Below, in pieces: positions 19,020 through 28,177 of a stretch of DNA of 64,000 bases (position 1 is its first letter; the number at the start of each line of letters is the position of its first letter). The notes under the pieces were generated by a model, which saw only the letters and a program-made list of their open reading frames with translations, had not been told where the DNA came from and searched no databases. The DNA comes from Gelidibacter japonicus (GTDB lineage: Bacteria > Bacteroidota > Bacteroidia > Flavobacteriales > Flavobacteriaceae), in contig NZ_BJKB01000002.1 in the NCBI RefSeq assembly GCF_010725055.1, positions 186,001 to 250,000 of the forward strand, read 5' to 3'. The translations under genes were made by a program, and so were the position numbers.

Positions 19020-20744
19020 CTATGCAGTAACACGGCCGTTGGAACCATTAAAATATACGGAAGATTTTAAAGCACTCAACTTATCCTCAATATCTTGTCT
19101 GGATTTTGTCTTGGTGCCCTTGTTCAACATTCTCGCTGTATATCTTGCAGCAAGTCCCTTGTTCATCAACTGATCCACATTCCCAGTGCGTAAAGTGAAG
19201 GTGAGATTGACTGTTTTGCCACGATTATCTTTCTTAATGAGACCATATTCAATGTTGGTATTTGGCAGGGTACCTAATTGCAACGTGTTTTGAATATTTT
19301 CATAGGAAACGTCAAAGGCTTCGCCCGCATCCAATGCTTCTCTACCTTTATAATTGGCAACTAAGGCTTCCACATTTTCGGTGTGTGGAATACCTACCCG
19401 TATTGGGTCTTTTGTTGGGATAAAGTTGCCAACCGTTCTATTGGTCGGAATAAAGTATTTTTTAATGGCTTCGTTGACTTTATCGACCGTCATTTCATCA
19501 ATACGATCTCTAAAAATGAATGCCAATCTCCAATCGCCTGCACCAATGAACTCACTCATATAAGTACCCAAATAAGAGGAGTTTCTAAAAATTTGATCCA
19601 TCCGCTTTAACATATTCGCCTTCGCACGATTCAGTTCGGCCTCCGTAATCGGATTATTGGCCAAATTATCCAAGGTCGTCAAGAAGATTGTTTCAGCTTC
19701 AGCCAAAGACTTATCTGAAGGCACATCAACATTCATATATAAAAAGGATGGCTCTTTTGTAAATGGCGTAAAAGACCAGATCCCAGATGATTTTTGAGTA
19801 TCAACTAAGGCTTTATACAATCGGCCAGAAGGCTCATCAGTCAAAACCTGCTCCGCGATAGCCAATGCTGCGGCATCTTCATGGGACCCAGCAGGCACAT
19901 GGTAAAGTGCCGACACTATTTGTAAGTCCCCCACACGATTTAAGGTCACCCGTTTTTCGCCGTCTTGAGCTGGCTCAATGGTTGGAATATCTTTCAATTC
20001 AACTTCTGGGTTTTTAATTGGTCCAAATTTCTTTTCAACTAATGCCAAGGTTTTCTCGGTATCAAATTTTCCGGTAATCATTAAGATAGCATTATCAGGT
20101 CGGTAGTATTTTTTGTAAAAAGCCTGTAAGTTCTCAATGGGCACACGCTCAATATCCGACTTGTTGCCAATGGTAGATTGTCCGTAGTTGTGCCATAAGT
20201 AAGCTGCACTGGCAACGCCTTGCATCAACACTCTTGACGGCGAGTTTTCACCGCTTTCAAACTCATTCCGAACCACTGAAAACTCCGACTCCAAATCTTC
20301 TTTTGCGATATAGGAATTCACCATTCGGTCAGATTCCAAATCTAAGGCCCAATCTAAATTCTCATCGGTGGCATTAAACGTTTCAAAATAATTGGTTCGG
20401 TCATACCAAGTTGTGCCGTTTGGTCTAGCACCGCGAGCGGATAACTCTTCTGGAATATTGGGATGGTTAGGTGTACCTTTAAACACCATATGTTCCAACA
20501 AATGGGCCATGCCTTTTTCTCCATATCCTTCGTGACGGGAGCCCACCATATAGGTAATGTTGACGGTAATAGTTTGTGCGGAATTGTCAGGAAACATTAG
20601 GACTTTTAGACCATTGTCCAATCTGTATTCCGTAATTCCTTCAACACTCGCCACTTTTTTAATTTGTGCTTCCGAAGTGAGGGATAATGAAAGGCACAGG
20701 AGCATTGCAAATGCAATTCTGAATAATTGGGTGTGATTTCTCAT
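19020..20744 (-). CDS. M16 zinc peptidase, N-terminal part, ended by premature TAG
   Basis: The protein has 574 residues with a signal peptide (SLTSEAQ). The inverted zinc motif HLLEH (near residue 82) and a downstream Glu (NEFESGE) mark an active first M16 domain. Its second domain (PDNAILMITG onward) is complete. The third domain breaks at GSNGRVTA-stop. The frame remains open past the TAG to 17976, giving 922 codons in all, close to the 951-residue paralogue at 21886-24741. A single base change of a Tyr, Gln or Trp codon would create this stop. It may be a recent nonsense mutation, a sequencing error or a readthrough site. Confidence 0.88.
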   Translation of the reverse strand: MRNHTQLFRIAFAMLLCLSLSLTSEAQIKKVASVEGITEYRLDNGLKVLMFPDNSAQTITVNITYMVGSRHEGYGEKGMAHLLEHMVFKGTPNHPNIPEELSARGARPNGTTWYDRTNYFETFNATDENLDWALDLESDRMVNSYIAKEDLESEFSVVRNEFESGENSPSRVLMQGVASAAYLWHNYGQSTIGNKSDIERVPIENLQAFYKKYYRPDNAILMITGKFDTEKTLALVEKKFGPIKNPEVELKDIPTIEPAQDGEKRVTLNRVGDLQIVSALYHVPAGSHEDAAALAIAEQVLTDEPSGRLYKALVDTQKSSGIWSFTPFTKEPSFLYMNVDVPSDKSLAEAETIFLTTLDNLANNPITEAELNRAKANMLKRMDQIFRNSSYLGTYMSEFIGAGDWRLAFIFRDRIDEMTVDKVNEAIKKYFIPTNRTVGNFIPTKDPIRVGIPHTENVEALVANYKGREALDAGEAFDVSYENIQNTLQLGTLPNTNIEYGLIKKDNRGKTVNLTFTLRTGNVDQLMNKGLAARYTARMLNKGTKTKSRQDIEDKLSALKSSVYFNGSNGRVTA

Positions 20745-20910
20745 AGTTAATGGATAATTGATTCACTTTAAAGGTATAAAAAAATTCCTATAAAACTTTC
20801 CAATCGTCATATCAGTAGCATCTACGCTTTAAGAATAATTTGACTTTTTAGAAGGGAATTCATAATATATTATCCGTATTTTTAAATTCACGAAATAAAA
20901 AAAAAAGAAA

Positions 20911-21795
20911 ATGATCTATACACAAAAAATGCTCAGAGATGATGCTTTAAAAGGAAAAACAATAGTTGTTACCGGTGGTGGTAGCGGATTGGGCAAAGCC
21001 ATGTCCAAATATTTTTTAGAATTGGGCGCCAATGTTGCGATTACCTCGCGCAATCTTGATAAATTAAAAAATACTGCTGAGGAACTTGAAAAAGAAACCA
21101 ACGGTACCTGTCTGCCCTTGCAATGCGACGTCCGCAATTATGACGAGGTAGAAGCCATGCTGAAAGACGCAGTCAAAAAATTTGGAAAAGTGGATGTATT
21201 GTTAAATAATGCAGCAGGAAACTTTATCTCTCCTACTGAGCGTCTGTCCGCCAATGCATTTGATACCATTATAGATATTGTATTGAAAGGCACCAAAAAT
21301 TGCACCTTGGCATTTGGAAAACATTGGATTGACACGAAGCAAACCAATACTTCCGTCCTCAATATTGTCACTACTTACGCCTGGACAGGCTCCGCTTATG
21401 TGGTACCAAGTGCTACAGCCAAAGCTGGCGTGTTGGCCATGACCCGCAGTCTTGCTGTGGAATGGGCCAAATACGGGATGCGCTTTAACGCGATTGCTCC
21501 TGGGCCATTTCCTACAAAAGGGGCTTGGGACCGACTCTTGCCAGGCGATTTAAAAGACAAGTTTGACATGGCTAAAAAAGTGCCCCTAAATCGGGTGGGT
21601 GAGCATCAGGAATTGGCGAATCTCGCTGCCTACTTAGTCTCTGATTTTTCTGCCTATGTCAACGGAGAAGTGATTACTATTGATGGCGGCGAATGGCTAA
21701 AAGGAGCGGGACAATTTAACCTATTGGAAGCAATACCGGAAGAAATGTGGGAACAGTTGGAAGCGATGATTAGAGCTAAAAAATCAAATAATTAA
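20911..21795 (+). CDS. SDR oxidoreductase of the 2,4-dienoyl-CoA reductase type
   Basis: A 294-residue NADP(H)-dependent short-chain reductase with TGGGSGLG (21-28) and NNAAGNFISP. Instead of the classical YxxxK it has VVPSATAKAG, followed by GMRFNAIAPGPFPTKGAW. That combination (missing Tyr in the YxxxK position, retained Lys, NAAGNF and PGP-TKGA) is the signature of mitochondrial/peroxisomal-type 2,4-dienoyl-CoA reductases. A role in beta-oxidation of unsaturated fatty acids is therefore likely. It is flanked on both sides by M16 peptidases, with no functional link apparent. Confidence 0.88.
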   Translation: MIYTQKMLRDDALKGKTIVVTGGGSGLGKAMSKYFLELGANVAITSRNLDKLKNTAEELEKETNGTCLPLQCDVRNYDEVEAMLKDAVKKFGKVDVLLNNAAGNFISPTERLSANAFDTIIDIVLKGTKNCTLAFGKHWIDTKQTNTSVLNIVTTYAWTGSAYVVPSATAKAGVLAMTRSLAVEWAKYGMRFNAIAPGPFPTKGAWDRLLPGDLKDKFDMAKKVPLNRVGEHQELANLAAYLVSDFSAYVNGEVITIDGGEWLKGAGQFNLLEAIPEEMWEQLEAMIRAKKSNN

Positions 21796-21885
21796 GAATT
21801 TTATTACAAACTCAGGTTCTATGAACTAAATATTTAGTTATATTTAACTCAGAAAAGTACAAATTAATCTAATCCATTCAATGTT

Positions 21886-24741
21886 ATGCTAAAATCCCTC
21901 AAACTTGCAAGCCTTGTGATGTCAGTCTCTTTAATGACTATCGCCACGAGTTTTGCCCAACAAATCAACGCGGTCAAGCAAAAGACAACTGCTACCAAAA
22001 CCACGGCTACCGAAAAAATTCCTTTCAACCCAGAGGTCAAAATGGGTAAACTGGACAACGGTCTTACCTATTATATTAAAAACAATGGGAAACCCGAAAA
22101 CAAAGTAGAATTACGCCTAGTAGTCAACGCTGGTTCAATTTTAGAAGATGAAGATCAGCTGGGGTTAGCACATTTCATGGAACACATGAATTTTAACGGC
22201 ACCAAAAATTTTGAAAAAAATGAATTGGTCAACTATCTGCAAAGTATAGGTGTGAAATTTGGCGCACATTTAAACGCTTACACAAGTTTTGATGAAACCG
22301 TTTACATTCTTCCTATCCCAAGTGATGATCCTGAAAAACTGGAAAAAGGATTTCAGATTATTGAAGACTGGGCGCACAATGCACTCTTGACGCATGAGGA
22401 AATTGACAATGAACGCGGAGTCGTATTGGAAGAATATCGCCTAGGAAAAGGTGCGGATGAGCGGATGCGACAAAATTATTTACCAAAATTACTTTACGGA
22501 TCTAAATATGCGGATAGATTGCCCATTGGTACTAAAGAAAATCTTGAAACTTTTAATTATGAAAGTCTAAAACGGTTTTACAAAGATTGGTACAGACCTG
22601 ATTTAATGGCCGTTATTGCCGTTGGCGATTTGGACGTCAAAACTTTAGAGGAAAAAATAAAATCCCATTTCGGAAAAATCCCTGCTGCAAAAAACCCGAG
22701 AGAGCGTGCCATTTATGACATGCCAAACCACAAGGAAACCTTTATCGCCGTCGAAACCGATAAAGAAGCCTCCTTTTCGCAAGTCCAAGTGCTGTTCAAG
22801 GATTATGACAGTGCAACCCCTGATCTTACCATTGCTGATTATAAGCACTCTATGGTGGAATCCCTGTTCGGACAGATGCTGAACAACCGATTGGACGAAT
22901 TGAGAAACAGTCCAAATCCGCCTTTTGTTTTTGGATTTAGCTATCATGGTGGCACTTATGCCAGAACAAAGGAAGCCTATCAATCGTTTGCCATGACCAG
23001 TGAAACAGGACAACTTAACGCGCTCAAGACATTGTTGGAAGAAAATGAGCGTGTCAAACAGTTCGGATTTTTTGAAGGCGAATTGGAACGCGCTAAAAAG
23101 GATATTCTCGCCCGATTGGAAAAGGGATACAAAGACAGAGACAAAACGGAATCTGCACAAATTGTCGGTCAGCTGGTAAACAATTTCTTGGAACAGAAGC
23201 CTGTTCCCGGTATTGCATGGGAATACAACTTCCAAAAAGAACACATGCCAAATATTACTTTGGACGATGTCAATTCGTTAATTGCCAATTATATTAAAGA
23301 AGATAACCGAGTGATCATTCTGACAGGTCCGGAAAAAGAAGGTATTGCCAAAGTAACGGAAGCTGAAGTGCAATCCGTTTTGGACAACATCAAAAATATT
23401 AAATTGACGCCTTACGAGGACAAGGAAGTGGCCGCTGCATTAATGACCAATATACCTCCGGCTGGTCAAATTACAGATTATAAAAAAGATGAAGCTTTAG
23501 GAACCACCACTTTGGTTTTGAGCAATGGCGCAACGGTGACCTACAAAATCACCGATTTTAAAAACGATGAAATATTGTTTGATGCTTTCAGCTATGGCGG
23601 CACCTCTCTATATTCTGATGAAGACTACAAAGCTACAAGTTTTGCCAATGGTGGCTTGGGCGAGGCTGGGGTAAATAACTTTGACAAAAATGAAATGTCC
23701 AAAATCCTTTCGGGTAAGATGGTCAATGTAAGACCAAGTATTGGTGCTTATAATGAAGGTTTGTCAGGAAATGCATCACCTAAAGATTTGGAAGAATTGT
23801 TTCAGTTGACCCATTTATATTTTACGGCATTGAACAAGGATAACGATGCTTACAATTCATATAAGGAAAAACAAAAGGCATTTATGTCCAACATGATGTC
23901 AAGTCCGCAATTTTTTTTCCAAGTAGAAATGGGCAAATTCATGTATGGAGACAATCCAAGATATATAGGCTTTCCTACTCCTGAAGATATGGATAACGCA
24001 GATTACGACTTGGCCTACAAAAAATATCAGGAACGTTTTGCCGACGCGGGCAATTTTCACTTCTACTTTGTCGGTAACATCGATGAAAAGAAGCTTATGG
24101 AATACAGTGAGAAATATTTAGCGAGTCTACCCGCTACACAATCGAAAACAATGTATAAAGTAGATGATTTTAGACCATTGACTGGGCAGCACGAAAAGAT
24201 TGTAGAAATTGGTAAAGATCCCAAAAGTATGGTACGCATGACCTATCATGGCCCAACAGAATATAATGAAAAAGAGGACCATGCCCTAAAAAGCTTAGGC
24301 GAAGTACTATCCATCAAGCTCATTGAGAAACTCAGGGAGGAAGAAGGTGGCGTTTATGGTGTTGGCGCACGTGGCAATATCAACAAAATACCTTATGGGT
24401 GGTACAGTTTTAACGTCAGTTTCCCTTGTGGACCAGAAAATGTTGAGAAACTTACTGCTGCAACCTTAGCTGAAGTTGACAAATTGGTTAAAGAAGGACC
24501 AACGGATGAGGACATGGCAAAAATAAAGGAAGCGCAACTTTTAGAATACAAAGAAGATTTAAAAGACAATCGTTTTTGGTTGAGAACACTAAGAAATGCG
24601 GACTTTCAGGGTATGGACGCAAAGAAAATGCTAGCGTTTGAAACTACCGTAGCCAATTTAACCAAGGAAGACCTCCATAATGTTGCAAAAAAATATCTAA
24701 CACAAGGATATATTATTGGAATCCAAAATCCCGAAAAATAA
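21886..24741 (+). CDS. M16 family zinc peptidase (pitrilysin/insulinase type), full length
   Basis: A 951-residue periplasmic peptidase with signal peptide (ATSFAQ). The first M16 domain carries HFMEH (near residue 98) and the distal Glu in ERGVVLEEYRLGKG. A second M16 domain starts near residue 220, and an inactive pair fills the C-terminal half (EKLREEEGGVYGVGARG). All four subdomains are present, unlike the neighbouring split paralogue. It likely degrades peptides in the periplasm. Confidence 0.92.
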   Translation: MLKSLKLASLVMSVSLMTIATSFAQQINAVKQKTTATKTTATEKIPFNPEVKMGKLDNGLTYYIKNNGKPENKVELRLVVNAGSILEDEDQLGLAHFMEHMNFNGTKNFEKNELVNYLQSIGVKFGAHLNAYTSFDETVYILPIPSDDPEKLEKGFQIIEDWAHNALLTHEEIDNERGVVLEEYRLGKGADERMRQNYLPKLLYGSKYADRLPIGTKENLETFNYESLKRFYKDWYRPDLMAVIAVGDLDVKTLEEKIKSHFGKIPAAKNPRERAIYDMPNHKETFIAVETDKEASFSQVQVLFKDYDSATPDLTIADYKHSMVESLFGQMLNNRLDELRNSPNPPFVFGFSYHGGTYARTKEAYQSFAMTSETGQLNALKTLLEENERVKQFGFFEGELERAKKDILARLEKGYKDRDKTESAQIVGQLVNNFLEQKPVPGIAWEYNFQKEHMPNITLDDVNSLIANYIKEDNRVIILTGPEKEGIAKVTEAEVQSVLDNIKNIKLTPYEDKEVAAALMTNIPPAGQITDYKKDEALGTTTLVLSNGATVTYKITDFKNDEILFDAFSYGGTSLYSDEDYKATSFANGGLGEAGVNNFDKNEMSKILSGKMVNVRPSIGAYNEGLSGNASPKDLEELFQLTHLYFTALNKDNDAYNSYKEKQKAFMSNMMSSPQFFFQVEMGKFMYGDNPRYIGFPTPEDMDNADYDLAYKKYQERFADAGNFHFYFVGNIDEKKLMEYSEKYLASLPATQSKTMYKVDDFRPLTGQHEKIVEIGKDPKSMVRMTYHGPTEYNEKEDHALKSLGEVLSIKLIEKLREEEGGVYGVGARGNINKIPYGWYSFNVSFPCGPENVEKLTAATLAEVDKLVKEGPTDEDMAKIKEAQLLEYKEDLKDNRFWLRTLRNADFQGMDAKKMLAFETTVANLTKEDLHNVAKKYLTQGYIIGIQNPEK

Positions 24742-24762
24742 ACCTAAAAAAATCAGTCTTAG

Positions 24763-24792
24763 CAAAAGCAGTTTCAATCGGAGCTGCTTTTG
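24763..24792 (+). terminator. Hairpin downstream of the M16 gene
   Basis: CAAAAGCAG and CTGCTTTTG form a 9-bp stem with an 11-12 base loop, 21 bp after the stop. The T-tract is mostly within the stem. It is a plausible but modest terminator. Confidence 0.6.
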
Positions 24793-24982
24793 TTCGTTCA
24801 AGGGTGATTGAATTTTGTAAAAGGCTTACTGAAATTTCATATAATGACCTCATCTAACGTCTGTTTTCATTCAATAATCCCTTTACTTGCCATCCTATCA
24901 GCCCAAACCATTTGTTAACAAGTAACATTTTTTAAACTCACAAATAATTGTATTTTTACACACACAAAAATCAGATCATTTA

Positions 24983-25747
24983 ATGGGTAAAATCATTGCA
25001 ATAGCCAATCAAAAAGGAGGCGTTGGTAAAACAACCACATCAGTAAATTTAGCTGCTTCCTTGGGCGCTTTAGAGAAAAAAGTATTATTGATAGATGCCG
25101 ATCCGCAGGCCAATGCGTCATCTGGCTTGGGCATTGATGTTGACAGTGTAGAAGTTGGTTCCTATCAACTCATTGAACACTCCACTAAGGCAGAAGACTG
25201 CATCATCCCAACAAATGCACCACATGTGGATATCATTCCGGCCCACATCGATTTGGTGGCCATTGAAATTGAACTGGTTGACAAAGAGGAACGTGAGTAT
25301 ATGTTAAAAAAAGCAATTCAGCATCTGAAAGACCAGTACGATTATATTTTGATTGACTGCGCTCCATCCTTGGGACTTTTGACTTTGAACGCACTTACAG
25401 CTGCCGATTCGGTCATCATCCCTATTCAATGTGAGTATTTTGCGCTGGAAGGACTGGGCAAATTGTTGAATACCATTAAAAGTGTACAGCGCATCCACAA
25501 TCAGGATTTAGATATCGAAGGCATGTTGTTGACCATGTATGATGCGCGACTTCGTTTGTCAAACCAGGTTGTTGAAGAGGTGCAGAAGCATTTTAGTGAT
25601 ATGGTTTTTGATACGATCATTCAGCGTAACGTACGTTTGGGAGAAGCCCCAAGCTTCGGGGAAAGCATCATCAATTATGATGTGAGCAGTAAAGGTGCTA
25701 CTAATTATTTAAGTTTAGCAAAAGAAATTATTAAAAAGAACGATTAA
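24983..25747 (+). CDS. parA: Chromosome partitioning ATPase ParA
   Basis: A 254-residue chromosomal ParA/Soj. It has the deviant Walker A KGGVGKTT (10-17), Walker A' LLIDADPQANAS and Walker B ILIDCAPSLGLLTLNAL. The short N-terminus without a helix-turn-helix marks the chromosomal type. It works with ParB to segregate the origin region. Its stop overlaps the parB start (TAATG, 25745-25749). I saw no clear parS palindrome in the window, but did not search exhaustively. Confidence 0.96.
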   Translation: MGKIIAIANQKGGVGKTTTSVNLAASLGALEKKVLLIDADPQANASSGLGIDVDSVEVGSYQLIEHSTKAEDCIIPTNAPHVDIIPAHIDLVAIEIELVDKEEREYMLKKAIQHLKDQYDYILIDCAPSLGLLTLNALTAADSVIIPIQCEYFALEGLGKLLNTIKSVQRIHNQDLDIEGMLLTMYDARLRLSNQVVEEVQKHFSDMVFDTIIQRNVRLGEAPSFGESIINYDVSSKGATNYLSLAKEIIKKND

Positions 25748-26646
25748 TGGCGAAGGCAACACAGAAACAAGCTTTAGGAAGAGGATTATCAGCACTTTTA
25801 AAAGATCCGGCAAACGATATCAAATCGGTTCAGGATAAAAATGCCGATAAAGTCATTGGCAATATTGTTGAGTTGGAATTGGAGGTCATTGAAATCAATC
25901 CATTTCAACCACGAACCAATTTTAACGAGGAAACGCTTAGAGAATTAGCCTCCTCCATCAAGGAATTGGGTGTCATCCAACCTATTACTGTTAGAAAGCT
26001 TGATTTCAACAAATACCAATTGGTCTCAGGGGAGCGTCGTTTTAGGGCTTCCAAACTTATTGGATTGCCAACCATTCCCGCATATATAAGAATTGCCAAT
26101 GACCAAGAGTCCTTGGAAATGGCTTTGGTTGAAAATATTCAGCGTCAAGATTTAGATCCAATTGAAATTGCCTTGTCCTACCAACGTTTGATTGATGAAA
26201 TCCAATTGACCCAAGAACAAATGAGTGAGCGTGTGGGCAAAAAACGTTCTACAATCGCAAATTATCTTCGTCTATTAAAACTGGACCCTATCATTCAAAC
26301 GGGAATGCGTGATGGATTTATTTCCATGGGACATGGGCGCGCCATCATCAATATTGAAGACCAATCCAAACAACTCGATATTTACGAAAAAATCCTGTCC
26401 GATAAATTATCAGTTAGAGACACAGAAGCACTGGTAAAGAACTATCATAGCAAAAGCGAAACAAAAGTTTCTGAAAAACCAGAGCTACCTGCCTTTGTCA
26501 AAAACGGAGTAAAAGAATTTTCAGAATACTTTGGCCACAAAATTGACGTTAAAGTGAGTAAGAACGGAAAAGGGACCATAAGTATTCCTTTTCATTCTGA
26601 AGAAGATTTTAACCGTATCAAAAAACTTGTACAAAGTGCCAAATAA
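25747..26646 (+). CDS. parB: Chromosome partitioning protein ParB
   Basis: A 299-residue centromere-binding CTPase. It has an N-terminal LGRGLSALL segment, the ParB/Srx fold with INPFQPR, the CTP-binding GERRFRASKLIG and ALVENIQRQDL-type boxes, and a helix-turn-helix region (LTQEQMSERVGKKRSTIANYLRLL). A C-terminal dimerisation domain ends the protein. It is co-translated with parA, and its 3' end overlaps the following DUF5683 gene by about 20 bp. Confidence 0.96.
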   Translation: MAKATQKQALGRGLSALLKDPANDIKSVQDKNADKVIGNIVELELEVIEINPFQPRTNFNEETLRELASSIKELGVIQPITVRKLDFNKYQLVSGERRFRASKLIGLPTIPAYIRIANDQESLEMALVENIQRQDLDPIEIALSYQRLIDEIQLTQEQMSERVGKKRSTIANYLRLLKLDPIIQTGMRDGFISMGHGRAIINIEDQSKQLDIYEKILSDKLSVRDTEALVKNYHSKSETKVSEKPELPAFVKNGVKEFSEYFGHKIDVKVSKNGKGTISIPFHSEEDFNRIKKLVQSAK

Positions 26647-27250
26647 TCGGATTTACACATCTCTTTTCATATTATTTTTTGCCTCTTTCTCCGGATTTTC
26701 GCAAACTCCTACTACTGATAGTATTCCGAAAGACATCTCCAAAGACATTCCTAAAGAAGTTGTGGTCGACAGTAGTGTCCAGAAACCCATGAATATTTTA
26801 GCACCATCCCGGGCGGCATTTTACTCGGCCGTACTACCAGGATTGGGACAAGCCTACAACAAAAAGTATTGGAAAATACCCATTGTTTATGCAGCACTTG
26901 GCACAGGCATCTATTTCTATTTGGACAACGACAAAACCTACGATCGCTATCGGGATGCCTACAAACGACGGTTGGCGGGATTTACGGATGACGAATTTTA
27001 TGGAGATGGCACAACGCCACGAGTATCCAATGAGGGACTTATTAGAGCACAAAATACCCTGCGCCGTAATAAAGAGCTGTCGTTGCTGATCACCTTCGGG
27101 CTTTACGCACTCAACATTATTGACGCCAATGTGGATGCGCATTTATTACAGTATAACTTAGATGAAAATTTGGCATTAAAGCCGCATTTTAAATATAACG
27201 AACAGGAAAATTCCACCAATTTGGGAGTCACCTTGAATTTTAAATTTTAA
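26627..27250 (+). CDS. DUF5683 family envelope protein
   Basis: The protein has about 207 residues. The start is TTG 26627 or GTG 26636, both inside the 3' end of parB; no ATG serves. A signal peptide (ASFSGFSQ) leads to the conserved PSRAAFYSAVLPGLGQAYNKKYWKIP segment with a membrane-spanning YAALGTGIYFYL, then a YDRYRDAYKRR region. This is the DUF5683 signature, found next to parB and dapB across Flavobacteriaceae. Its function is unknown; a small membrane-associated envelope role is likely. Confidence 0.85.
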   Translation: MYKVPNNRIYTSLFILFFASFSGFSQTPTTDSIPKDISKDIPKEVVVDSSVQKPMNILAPSRAAFYSAVLPGLGQAYNKKYWKIPIVYAALGTGIYFYLDNDKTYDRYRDAYKRRLAGFTDDEFYGDGTTPRVSNEGLIRAQNTLRRNKELSLLITFGLYALNIIDANVDAHLLQYNLDENLALKPHFKYNEQENSTNLGVTLNFKF

Positions 27251-27299
27251 ACATGAAACGAACATGCTAAAGAATTTAACGCCCAAGGAAATGATTAAC

Positions 27300-27318
27300 C
27301 TGCCTGTCCGACAGGCAG
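27300..27318. repeat. REP-like palindrome between DUF5683 and dapB
   Basis: CTGCCTGTC and GACAGGCAG form a perfect 9-bp inverted repeat around a single C. It belongs to the same family as the palindrome at 17811-17830 and the fragments near 39603 and 40117. Confidence 0.7.
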
Positions 27319-27363
27319 ATAGCGAACAGCATGTGTCCGCTAAAAAAAAACAAATATAAACAC

Positions 27364-28068
27364 ATGAAAATAGGTCTTTTAGGTTACGGCAAGATGGGAA
27401 AAACCATCGAACAGATAGCCCTCGAACGGCATCATGACATCACCTTAAAAGTTGATAAAGACACCGAAAACTATGTTCTCGAAAACATAGATGTCGCCAT
27501 AGATTTTAGCACGCCTGATGCTGCTGTAGATAATATTACCAATTGTTTCAACCACAATGTTCCTGTCATTTCAGGAACAACAGGATGGTTGGAACGTTAT
27601 GATGAAGTGGTCGCTTTATGCCATGAAAAGAACGGCACCTTTCTTTATGCTTCCAATTTTAGTTTAGGTGTGAATATCTTTTTTGAATTGAACAAAACGC
27701 TATCTAAACTCATGGCAAATCTTCCGCAATATAACATCAGCATGGAAGAAATTCATCATACCCAAAAACTGGACGCCCCAAGTGGAACGGCGATTACTTT
27801 GGCAGAAGAAATTCTAAAGAACTCAAAATACGGCACTTGGACGCTTGATGCCGCAAGATCAGGGCGGGATTTACATATCAATTCCAAACGCATTGACAAT
27901 GTTCCAGGAACCCATGAAGTGACCTATAGCTCATCAGTAGATACTATAGAAATTAAACATACTGCCCATAACCGCGAAGGTTTTGCGCTTGGCGCCGTAA
28001 TTGCCGCAGAATGGATTGCAGGAAAAAAAGGTGTGTTCTCAATGAAAGATGTGTTAAACATTGGTTAA
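27364..28068 (+). CDS. dapB: 4-hydroxy-tetrahydrodipicolinate reductase
   Basis: A 234-residue enzyme of the diaminopimelate/lysine pathway. The start at ATG 27364 gives the conserved MKIGLLGYGKMGKTIE; an in-frame ATG at 27331 adds an unconserved Lys-rich tail. It has the Rossmann NAD(P) motif GYGKMG, the substrate-loop EEIHHTQKLDAPSGTA and the C-terminal HTAHNREGFALGAV. It supplies meso-diaminopimelate for peptidoglycan. Confidence 0.96.
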   Translation: MKIGLLGYGKMGKTIEQIALERHHDITLKVDKDTENYVLENIDVAIDFSTPDAAVDNITNCFNHNVPVISGTTGWLERYDEVVALCHEKNGTFLYASNFSLGVNIFFELNKTLSKLMANLPQYNISMEEIHHTQKLDAPSGTAITLAEEILKNSKYGTWTLDAARSGRDLHINSKRIDNVPGTHEVTYSSSVDTIEIKHTAHNREGFALGAVIAAEWIAGKKGVFSMKDVLNIG

Positions 28069-28107
28069 CTTATTAACGATTTTTTAATTACGATTTATCA
28101 TTTACAA

Positions 28108-28115
28108 TATATTTG
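28108..28115 (+). promoter_or_regulatory. Putative lepB -7 box TATATTTG
   Basis: Matches TAnnTTTG, about 60 bp upstream of the lepB ATG at 28178 and after dapB. No -33 TTG is evident. It suggests lepB has its own promoter. Confidence 0.4.
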
Positions 28116-28177
28116 TTAAACGGGCTTTAAAACCTAAGCATTAAAGCCTTAATTATCAAATTAATAACTACGATCAG

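Noticed and set aside
22645-23244. Long 199-codon minus-strand frame inside the M16 gene
   Set aside because: It is antisense to a strongly supported peptidase; the composition (Phe/Cys-rich) is that of a shadow frame.
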